DNA of 56,217 nt, from positions 1 through 56,217 of the forward strand of contig JAZDJP010000038.1 in NCBI GenBank assembly GCA_043803805.1, read 5' to 3'. The position numbers and the translations under genes are program-made. This document shows, in pieces, positions 33,977 through 40,733 of the stretch. This DNA comes from JAZDJP01 sp043803805 (GTDB taxonomy: Bacteria; Planctomycetota; JAZDJP01). The notes below the pieces were generated by a model. It was not told where the DNA came from. It ran no database searches and saw only the letters and a program-made list of their open reading frames with translations. How positions within the stretch are numbered: position 1 is the first letter of the stretch; each line of letters starts with the position of its first letter.

Positions 33977-34747
33977 ATGCGGTGTGTATCAACGTGGAGG
34001 CGGTGGATTCCCGTCCTCTGTCTGACGGTTCTGGTCCTTTCCATCCTGGTGCCTCTCGCGGTCACGTGGGCCGGCGATGCGGCGCCCGCGGCCGGCGGCG
34101 GGGGGGAGGGAGAAACGTCCAAGAAAGCGTCCCTTCTTACGATCATCGGGTACGGCGGCATCGTGGGGCACTCCATCATCCTTCTCTCGGTGGTGGGCAT
34201 GGCGCTCATCATCGAGGCCTTCATGAACATCAAGCGTGAAAAACTCGTCCCGCCGGAGCTTCTGGCCGAGATCGAGAACATGTTCGAGGCTCAGGAATAC
34301 GAGAAGGTCCTCGAGGTCTGCCAGGCGCACGAGTCCTTCATCGCCAAGATCATCGCGGCCGGCCTGTCCCGCCTTTCCATGGGGTATGACGCCATGTCGG
34401 AGGCCATGGGGGCGGTGGGCGAGGAGGAGGCGACAAAGATATACCAGAAGATCGGCTGGATCAATCTCATCGCGACGATCGCGCCCTTGCTCGGTCTGTT
34501 CGGCACGGTCACGGGGATGATGGTCGCGTTCAATACCATTGCGTCGTCGGTTAACGTGAACCCCGGGATGCTGGCCGCCGGTATTTTCCAGGCCCTTGTG
34601 ACGACGGTCGAGGGGCTTACGGTGTCCATCCCTTATGGTTGCGTCTACTTTGCCTTTAAAAACAAGGTGGATCGGTACATCATGGAAATCGGCATCATCA
34701 CCGGCGAGTTGATGGATCGGTTCAAGGGGCAGGAGACGAAGGCGTAG
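33977..34747 (+). CDS. exbB: ExbB/TolQ/MotA-family proton-channel protein
   Basis: ATG 33977 has AGGAGA at ideal spacing. The N terminus is a hydrophobic, signal-like segment (WIPVLCLTVLVLSILVPLAVTWAG) and a Gly-rich linker, then the family core: helix GGIVGHSIILLSVVGMALIIEAF, a cytoplasmic helical loop, and two C-terminal membrane helices with INLIATIAPLLGLFGTVTGMMVAF and ALVTTVEGLTVSIPYGCVYF. With ExbD it forms a proton-driven motor in the inner membrane. Two exbD genes follow directly. Which envelope process it energises is unknown; the TPR proteins and secretin upstream are candidates. The exported N-terminal extension is common in PVC-group ExbB proteins, as far as I recall. Confidence 0.9.
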   Translation: MRCVSTWRRWIPVLCLTVLVLSILVPLAVTWAGDAAPAAGGGGEGETSKKASLLTIIGYGGIVGHSIILLSVVGMALIIEAFMNIKREKLVPPELLAEIENMFEAQEYEKVLEVCQAHESFIAKIIAAGLSRLSMGYDAMSEAMGAVGEEEATKIYQKIGWINLIATIAPLLGLFGTVTGMMVAFNTIASSVNVNPGMLAAGIFQALVTTVEGLTVSIPYGCVYFAFKNKVDRYIMEIGIITGELMDRFKGQETKA

Positions 34748-34794
34748 ATTCTTCCGAAATCAACGGCGGGCCGGATCACGGGGAGGGAGGGGCC

Positions 34795-35229
34795 ATGAGA
34801 ATCAAACGGAGTTCCGGAAATGTTCTTACCTCCCTCAACCTGACACCGATGATTGATTGTGTCTTCCAGCTGCTTATTTTCTTCATGTTGGTGAACAAGT
34901 TCGATCAGATCATGGTGGAATTGCAACTTCCCAAGGCCAGCGAGGCCAAGAAGATGCCGGGGGATTTTGACCGCCATCGTGTGATCATCAATGTGGATTC
35001 AAAGGGGCAGTATAATGTGTCCAACAACGTGCTGACGCTCGAACAGCTTATTCAGCAGGTCCTCAGGCCCGAATCCAAAATTAGCGTGGCGGAGGACAAG
35101 TCGAGCAACCTGGTGGTGATTATCCGGGCGGATCGCACGACGGATTACATCCACGTGCAGAAACTGCTCATTGAATGTATGAAGTTGGGGGTGTGGAAGT
35201 TGTATGTGTTTGCGATCCAGGAAAAGTAA
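34795..35229 (+). CDS. exbD: ExbD/TolR-family biopolymer transport protein (first copy)
   Basis: 144 residues: short basic cytoplasmic N terminus, one membrane helix containing the functional Asp (Asp21 in LTPMIDCVFQLLIFFML), and a periplasmic domain with a C-terminal IHVQKLLIECMKLGVWKLYVFA. GGGAGGGAGG lies just upstream of ATG 34795. It partners the ExbB encoded 47 bases before it; a second ExbD follows, a common paired arrangement. Confidence 0.9.
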   Translation: MRIKRSSGNVLTSLNLTPMIDCVFQLLIFFMLVNKFDQIMVELQLPKASEAKKMPGDFDRHRVIINVDSKGQYNVSNNVLTLEQLIQQVLRPESKISVAEDKSSNLVVIIRADRTTDYIHVQKLLIECMKLGVWKLYVFAIQEK

Positions 35230-35257
35230 CTTGGGACGGAATGCCACGAGGTGAACC

Positions 35258-35710
35258 ATGAAAGTCAAGAAGAAGGGGGATGATCCGAATTTCGAAATTC
35301 CCCCGAGCATGATTGATGTCACGTTTCTTCTGCTGATCTTCTTCGTCGTTTCCGCCCGGTTCAAGGCCCCCGAGGGGAATCTGGAGACCCATCTTCCCAA
35401 GGACAAGGGGATGATGAATGTCGCCCACAAGGTCTTGATTTCGGAGGTGGAGGACATTCGCATCCGCGTCGTCAAGGATGGAATTCGTGTCAAGACATTC
35501 ATCAACAAGCAGGTCTGTGTGGATGAAGAGGATCTTTATAAGCGCCTTTCGAGTCTTCACCAGCAGTTTCCGGAGAAGATGGTCGTGATCGAAGGGGAGC
35601 CCAAGGTGCCCTTCCAGCCCATCGTGACGGCCATCAATGCGTGTGTCAAGGCGGGTGTCACAAAGATGAATTTCGCGGCGCCGAAGGATGTGGGGCTTAC
35701 CTTCAATTAG
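35258..35710 (+). CDS. exbD: ExbD/TolR-family biopolymer transport protein (second copy)
   Basis: 150 residues, with Asp20 in the membrane helix (PPSMIDVTFLLLIFFVV) and a periplasmic domain (VVIEGEPKVPFQPIVTAINACVKAGVTKMNFA). It differs clearly from the first copy, so the two may form a heteromeric ExbD pair around ExbB. Last gene of the exb group before a dispersed repeat. Confidence 0.9.
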   Translation: MKVKKKGDDPNFEIPPSMIDVTFLLLIFFVVSARFKAPEGNLETHLPKDKGMMNVAHKVLISEVEDIRIRVVKDGIRVKTFINKQVCVDEEDLYKRLSSLHQQFPEKMVVIEGEPKVPFQPIVTAINACVKAGVTKMNFAAPKDVGLTFN

Positions 35711-35733
35711 ATCTGTTCGTGAATTGAACGGCC

Positions 35734-35803
35734 CGCTCATCCTGAGCCTGTCGAAGGATGAACCAGGGGTCTGCTCATGGTTCGACGGGCTCACCATGAG
35801 CGG
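35734..35803. repeat. Double-hairpin dispersed repeat, full copy
   Basis: Left hairpin GCTCATCCT-loop-AGGATGAAC, right hairpin GCTCATGGT, loop TCGACGGGCTC, ACCATGAGC. It directly follows the second exbD stop and may end or stabilise that transcript. Apparent upstream starts of the next gene fall in or beside this element and are therefore doubtful. Confidence 0.8.
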
Positions 35804-35856
35804 CCATGAGGATCCGGGTGGCTGTGAGTATCCGTAACTTCTTCTTGGAAATGGTT

Positions 35857-36579
35857 ATGAGATGGATTTTCAAGGCGGTGTTTCCGGTCGCCCTGGTGGG
35901 GATTCTTTCCTGCCAGTCGGCGCCGGCGAATCGTCCGGTCGCCGCCCCGGAAGTCACGGAGACCCCGAAGGTCCCGGCGGTGCGTGTCATCAAGGAGGGG
36001 AAGGTCTTTCTCGATGAACGCCGGATTGAGATCCGGGCCGAGTTCGAGGTCGTGAAAGGCCTCATCGAATACCTCATCACGAACGAAAACGGGCCCGTCC
36101 ACGAGACTCTCTTTGTCATGCTCGGCGATCCCGAGGAGCTGGCGAAGGGGCTTCGGGACATCGGCGTCGCGGACGGGGCCGCATCGAAGACCGATCCCGG
36201 TCGAGTCCGCATCCGCGCGGTTTGGGAGGCGGACGGCGGGCGTGTCGAGGTTCCCATCGAGGAATGCGTCAGGAGTGTTTCGGCCAAGGGGGTCATGCCG
36301 CTCGCGGAGTGGGTTTTCACGGGATCGCGCTACTGGGAGAACCCCGAGACGAAGGAAAAGTTTTTCCTCGCTAAAACCGCTGGTGTCGTGGCGGCCCTCT
36401 TCCGTGATCCCGATGCCATGCTCAACAATTCGCTCCGGCTCTCGGACGGTTTCTCGAAGGAGGGCGGGCATATCGAGGGGAATCCCGACGAGTACCTGGT
36501 GAACACCGATCGCGTGCCCGCGTCGGGAACGCCCGTCACGCTCATCTTCACGCCGGCCGGCCGCGGGGCGGCGAAGTAA
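35857..36579 (+). CDS. Lipoprotein with YdjY-like domain
   Basis: The start chosen is ATG 35857, with GGAA six bases upstream; earlier in-frame ATGs at 35806 and 35851 have no ribosome-binding site. The N terminus is a lipoprotein signal ending at LVGILSC, so Cys should be lipidated. The body has EFEVVKGLIEYLITNENGPVHETLFVMLGDPEELAKGLRDIG, matching the YdjY family pattern (GLIEYL...HETL). The role of YdjY proteins is poorly known. It ends 17 bases ahead of miaA. Confidence 0.7.
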   Translation: MRWIFKAVFPVALVGILSCQSAPANRPVAAPEVTETPKVPAVRVIKEGKVFLDERRIEIRAEFEVVKGLIEYLITNENGPVHETLFVMLGDPEELAKGLRDIGVADGAASKTDPGRVRIRAVWEADGGRVEVPIEECVRSVSAKGVMPLAEWVFTGSRYWENPETKEKFFLAKTAGVVAALFRDPDAMLNNSLRLSDGFSKEGGHIEGNPDEYLVNTDRVPASGTPVTLIFTPAGRGAAK

Positions 36580-36596
36580 CACGTATCCCATCATCC

Positions 36597-37547
36597 ATGA
36601 CCGTCCCGCGCATCCGGATGCTTCTGGGGGCCACCGCCTCGGGCAAGAAGGAGGTGGCGTTCCGTGTCGCCCGGTCAATGGGCGCCGAGATATTGTCCCT
36701 CGACTCGATGAAGGTCTATCGGGAGATGGATATCGGCGCCGCCAAGCCATCGCCGGCCGCCCGCCGGGAGGTGCCGCATCATCTCCTGGACCTCGTGGCG
36801 CCCACGGAGAATTTCAGCACGGGCCGATATGTGGCGGCCGCGGGGGAGGTCTTGGCGGGGGTGATGGCGCGGGGGGGGATTCCGTTATTTGCGGGAGGGA
36901 CGGGGCTCTACGCCCGGGCGGTTCTGCGCGGTTTCTGCGACGCCCCGCCGGCCGACCGCGTCATCCGGGAATCCCTGGAACATGAGGCGGCGGAGAAGGG
37001 TGTCGCGGCGCTCCACGGGCGATTGGCGACCGTGGACCCGGCTGCGGCGCTCCGCATCCATCCCAACGACCTGCGTCGCATCATCCGGGCCCTGGAGGTG
37101 GCCGCGCTGGCCGGGAAACCCCTCTCGGCGCTGTTCGCGGATTCCCGCCCGCTCGCCGCCCGGGAGGATTTCCGGGTCGTATGGTTGCGCCGCGACAAGG
37201 CGGATCTCGATCGGCGCATCCGCGCGCGCGCGGATGCCATGCTTCGCGAGGGGTTCGTGGAGGAGGTACGGGGATTGCTGGCCCGGCACGGCTCGATCGG
37301 TCGCGAGGCCGCCCGCGCCGTGGGGTATGCCGAGGTCATCGAGCATCTGGCCGGGAGGATTCCGGCGGGGGAACTCGCGGAGCGGATCGCGCAGAGGACC
37401 CGCCGCTTCGCCAAGCATCAGACGACGTGGTTTCGCTCGATCGGGGCGGATGCCGTCGTGGACGCGGCGCCGGACGAGATGGTGGAGGTGACGGCCCGGC
37501 GCGTGGAGGCGGTGTTCCGGGAGGATGCCGCCGGCTACCGCAAATGA
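36597..37547 (+). CDS. miaA: tRNA dimethylallyltransferase
   Basis: It adds a dimethylallyl group to N6 of A37 in tRNAs reading codons that begin with U. Family motifs are present: P-loop GATASGKK (11-18), LDSMKVYREMDIGAAKP, FAGGTGLYARAVLRGF, HPNDLRRIIRALEV, RAVGYAEVIEHLAG and RTRRFAKHQTTWFR. At 316 residues it has normal length. Oddly, the P-loop Ser/Thr after Gly-Lys is Lys18, and the Asp-Ser-x-Gln motif has Lys for Gln. The rest is well conserved, so I expect it to be functional. It converges with the GH57 gene. Confidence 0.93.
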   Translation: MTVPRIRMLLGATASGKKEVAFRVARSMGAEILSLDSMKVYREMDIGAAKPSPAARREVPHHLLDLVAPTENFSTGRYVAAAGEVLAGVMARGGIPLFAGGTGLYARAVLRGFCDAPPADRVIRESLEHEAAEKGVAALHGRLATVDPAAALRIHPNDLRRIIRALEVAALAGKPLSALFADSRPLAAREDFRVVWLRRDKADLDRRIRARADAMLREGFVEEVRGLLARHGSIGREAARAVGYAEVIEHLAGRIPAGELAERIAQRTRRFAKHQTTWFRSIGADAVVDAAPDEMVEVTARRVEAVFREDAAGYRK

Positions 37548-37613
37548 CGTGTCGATTTATCAATTCGTGAACTGTTCTGGTTGGGGGACGCCGGCCCTGG
37601 GCGGGGGACTCCG

Positions 37614-39113
37614 TCAGCCGTTCCGGGCGATCCGGCGGTATATGTCCGCTCCCGTTCCCATCCGGGAAAGGTTGCTTTTGGCCTCCGACAGAATATCGAG
37701 GAAGAGCCGTTCCGCGAAGGGGATCCGGAGATTCCTCAGACGCCGGATGGCCTGCCCGGCGAAACGCAGGAGGATGGTGCTCTCGATGCCCGAGATATCG
37801 GCGCTGAACCAGCCGCAGGAGGTATACATCAGGAGGCACAGCCGTTGGATGTCCAGGTGCGCGAGAGCCCGGTTCCGCCCCGGCCCGGAGAGTTTCCCGA
37901 GGGCGTGGCGGCACAGAAAATCCTCCCGCGTCCGGAGACCGGGATCCAGGATGAGCCGGATGGCGTCGTCCCGGGCCTCCCAGGGGTTCCGGAGGAGTTT
38001 TCCCCCATCCTCCTCGAAGTGGGCGGCGGCGCGGTCGCGAAGGACATCCAGGGCCCGTCGGAGCGGCCCCCGCCAGGCCTGATTCCATGAAGGTTCCCCG
38101 CCCGACTGGCAGCCGCAGTCGCGGTACCACCGGCCGACGCCGTGGGCGCAGCTCCACGCCGTGCCTTCCCCCGCCGGACCCTCCTTGATCCGCACCTCGC
38201 TCCGCGGGGGATGGCGTTCGAGGTATTCGGCGTAGTTGGTGACATGGAATCCCATCGCCGGGGCCTCGGTCTCGAGGGCGTAGGCCAGGCACAGCGCCCC
38301 GAAACGTTTGTGGTGGCCGAACGTCTCCCCGTCGGTCGCGGCGTGGGCGATCTGGTCCTCTCCGGCGCCGGCGGCCGCGAAACGGCCGGCAAGCGATGCG
38401 CTCGACATGAAATTCTCCTCGAAGGCGATGGCGTGGGAGATGCCGCCATGGGTGAAGAGGATGTCGAGGCACCGTCCCGACCCGTCGCGGGGAATGTGGC
38501 GGTAGGCCACCCGGCTGTCGATCGAGCCATCCGAGACGTCGAAGAAGGGGCCCTTTCCCAGGGGACGCACGGCGGCGGCCTGGGAGGGGACGAGGAGGGT
38601 GAAGCGGATTCCCTCTTCGATCAGGGTGTCGAGCAAGGGGCTGTTCGCCGCCGTCTCGGGAAGCCACATCCCCTCGGGGACGCGTCCGAACCGGTGGCGG
38701 AAGTCGGCGATGCCCCAACGGATCTGGGTGAGGCGATCCCGTTCGTTGCAGAGGGGCAGAATGGCGTGGTTATAGGCCTGGGCGATGGCGTTCCCGTGGC
38801 CGATCCGCCGGCGGCTCTCCCGGTCGGCCGCGAGGATGCGTCCGTAGGTGTCGGGGTGGCGCCGCTCGATCCATGCGGCGAGGGTCGGCCCGACGTTGAA
38901 ACTCATCCGGTCGAAATTATTAACGACGCGGACGGTCCTCCCGTCGCCGTCCCGGATGGGGGCGAAGGCGTTCGCCGCATAGCATTCCGCGTGAATGCGC
39001 TCGTTCCAGTTCGGGAAGGGATGGGCGCCCAGTTCGTTGTCGATCTCTCCCGTCCGGGGATCCTCCCGGGGAGGCTGGTAGAAGTGGCCGTGAATGACCA
39101 GGGATGGGGGCAT
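37614..39113 (-). CDS. Glycoside hydrolase family 57 protein with DUF3536 C-terminal region
   Basis: 499 residues. The N-terminal (beta/alpha)7 GH57 barrel shows HGHFYQPPRE (residues 8-17), NVGPTLAAWIE, the nucleophile Glu153 in EGMWLPETA and the acid/base Asp261 in ATDGETFGHH. The C-terminal part has the DUF3536 signature WSCAHGVGRWYRDCGCQ...WNQAWRGPLRRAL. Such proteins are alpha-amylase or branching-type enzymes acting on glycogen or alpha-glucans; the exact activity is not predictable. No signal peptide, so cytoplasmic. It lies 53 bases downstream of malQ on the same strand; the spacer holds ATTCATCATTCATAATTCAT words and no clear ribosome-binding site. Confidence 0.9.
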   Translation of the reverse strand: MPPSLVIHGHFYQPPREDPRTGEIDNELGAHPFPNWNERIHAECYAANAFAPIRDGDGRTVRVVNNFDRMSFNVGPTLAAWIERRHPDTYGRILAADRESRRRIGHGNAIAQAYNHAILPLCNERDRLTQIRWGIADFRHRFGRVPEGMWLPETAANSPLLDTLIEEGIRFTLLVPSQAAAVRPLGKGPFFDVSDGSIDSRVAYRHIPRDGSGRCLDILFTHGGISHAIAFEENFMSSASLAGRFAAAGAGEDQIAHAATDGETFGHHKRFGALCLAYALETEAPAMGFHVTNYAEYLERHPPRSEVRIKEGPAGEGTAWSCAHGVGRWYRDCGCQSGGEPSWNQAWRGPLRRALDVLRDRAAAHFEEDGGKLLRNPWEARDDAIRLILDPGLRTREDFLCRHALGKLSGPGRNRALAHLDIQRLCLLMYTSCGWFSADISGIESTILLRFAGQAIRRLRNLRIPFAERLFLDILSEAKSNLSRMGTGADIYRRIARNG

Positions 39114-39166
39114 GGAAATGATGAATTATGAATGATGAATGCGGAATAGATCCGTTTTCCGGGTCG

Positions 39167-40669
39167 TCACGGCCGGGCGCGGCCGTGCTCCACGGCAAGG
39201 GTCCGCACCGCCTCCGCCAGTGTATCCGGGAGGGCGTCTTTTTCCAGTCTCCATTCCCAGTTTCCGCGGCTCGTTCCCGGGACGTTCATGCGGCCCTCCG
39301 ACCCGAGTCCAAGGAGGTCCTGGACGGGAATCACCGCCGTGCGGGCGGGGGAGGCGAACGCCGCCCGGGTGAGGTCCCGGGCGATCTCGCGCCCGTCGGT
39401 CCGAAGAAATGCGCAGACGTGCCGGCGTTCCTCGGGACGGGCCCCGGCGAACCATCCGGCGGTGGTGTTGTTGTCGTGGGTTCCGGTGTAGACCACGGTG
39501 TTGGGGACATGGTGGCGGGGAAGGTGGTCGTTGTCCTCGCCGCCGCCCCAGGCGAACTGGAGTACCCTCATGCCGGGGAAGTCGAAGGCGTCCCGAAGGG
39601 CCTTCACGGCGGGCGTGACCGATCCCAGGTCCTCCGCGATGAAGGGGAGCCGGCCGAGCGCCGCGGACATGGTCCGGAAGAAGTCTTCCCCGGGGCCCGG
39701 CATCCATTCGCCCCGGCGCGCGGTTCGGGATTCCGCGGGGATTTTCCAGAACCGCGCGAAGCCGATGAAATGGTCGAGGCGCATCACGTCGAAATCCCGG
39801 AGATTCTTGCGGAAGCGGTCCGCCCACCACGCGTAGCGTTCCTTCTTCAGGACGTCCCACCGGTAAACCGGGTTTCCCCAGCGCTGGCCGGTGCGGCTGA
39901 AATAGTCGGGGGGCACGCCGGCCACCGCCGCCGGGGCGCCGTCGGGTTTGAGCGCGAAGATCTCCGGATTCGCCCAGACGTCGGCGCTCTCGGGGGCGGT
40001 GTAGATGGGGATGTCGCCGATGAGTCCGATGCCGAGACGGACCGCCGCCGTCCGGATCGCCGCCCACTGGCGGTGAAATTGGAACTGGAGAAAGCGGCGG
40101 AACTCGATTTCCTCCCGCAGGCGATCCTCCACGCGCGCCAGAGCCGCGGGTTCCCGCCGGCGCAGAGGCTCCTCCCAGGTCACCCAGGATGCGCCTCCGT
40201 GGGCGTCGCGGAGGGCGTCGAAGCGCACATAATCATCGAGCCACCCGGCGTTGTCCGTCAGGAATCGTGTGTAATCCGGCGACGGAGGGCCTTTTTGGAA
40301 ATTCGCGAAGGCCTTTCGGAGGCGCGGCATCTTGAAACGCGCGGCCGCGGCGTAGACGGTCTTTCGCGGGGCGGCGATCGTCCGGGGAGTGCCGAGATCC
40401 CCCGGCGTCAGAAGTCCCTCCTCCGCGAGACGATCGAGGCTGATGAGCAGCGGATTCCCCGCGAAACTGGACGGGGACTGATAGGGGGAATTGCCGCATC
40501 CGGTGGGTCCCGTCGGGAGCATCTGCCAGAAACGCATCCCGGCGCGGGCGAGAAATTCCAGAAACCGGTGGGCCTCGCTTCCCAGATCCCCGACGCCATG
40601 GGGGCCCGGAAGGGAGGTCGGGTGGAGGAGGAGTCCGGCGGTCCGGTCATCGAGGGTCGGCAACGGCAT
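39167..40669 (-). CDS. malQ: 4-alpha-glucanotransferase (amylomaltase), GH77
   Basis: It transfers glucan segments between alpha-1,4 glucans in glycogen/maltodextrin metabolism. The protein starts MPLPTLDDRTAGLLLHPTSLPGPHGVGDLG and has typical GH77 landmarks: WQMLPTGPTGCGNSPYQSPSSFAGNPLLISL, the nucleophile region MRLDHFIGFARFW, EDLGSVTPAV, MRVLQFAWGG and YTGTHDNNTTAGW. The start at 40669 gives 500 residues, the normal family length; an upstream extension would run into the divergent gene. The leader from the candidate -10 is only about 2-4 bases, predicting a leaderless or very short leader mRNA. Pairs with the GH57 gene. Confidence 0.95.
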   Translation of the reverse strand: MPLPTLDDRTAGLLLHPTSLPGPHGVGDLGSEAHRFLEFLARAGMRFWQMLPTGPTGCGNSPYQSPSSFAGNPLLISLDRLAEEGLLTPGDLGTPRTIAAPRKTVYAAAARFKMPRLRKAFANFQKGPPSPDYTRFLTDNAGWLDDYVRFDALRDAHGGASWVTWEEPLRRREPAALARVEDRLREEIEFRRFLQFQFHRQWAAIRTAAVRLGIGLIGDIPIYTAPESADVWANPEIFALKPDGAPAAVAGVPPDYFSRTGQRWGNPVYRWDVLKKERYAWWADRFRKNLRDFDVMRLDHFIGFARFWKIPAESRTARRGEWMPGPGEDFFRTMSAALGRLPFIAEDLGSVTPAVKALRDAFDFPGMRVLQFAWGGGEDNDHLPRHHVPNTVVYTGTHDNNTTAGWFAGARPEERRHVCAFLRTDGREIARDLTRAAFASPARTAVIPVQDLLGLGSEGRMNVPGTSRGNWEWRLEKDALPDTLAEAVRTLAVEHGRARP

Positions 40670-40678
40670 GATGGGATC

Positions 40679-40727
40679 ATTGTAATGAGGTTCGTACGGG
40701 TGAAAAGCCGAAAATTTTCGGTACAAT
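40679..40727. promoter_or_regulatory. Divergent promoter pair with central palindrome
   Basis: A minus-strand TACAAT (40684-40679) lies 9 bases before malQ, and a plus-strand TACAAT (40722-40727) lies 6 bases before ATG 40734. A perfect 14-base palindrome CCGAAAATTTTCGG (40708-40721) abuts the plus-strand -10. On the minus strand TTTTCA (40706-40701) is a possible -35. The palindrome could be an operator controlling both directions. Confidence 0.5.
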
Positions 40728-40733
40728 GGCGGC

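Noticed and set aside
39126..40067. 313-codon frame overlapping malQ on the same strand
   Set aside because: Arg/Pro-rich shadow of malQ in another frame, with no motifs.
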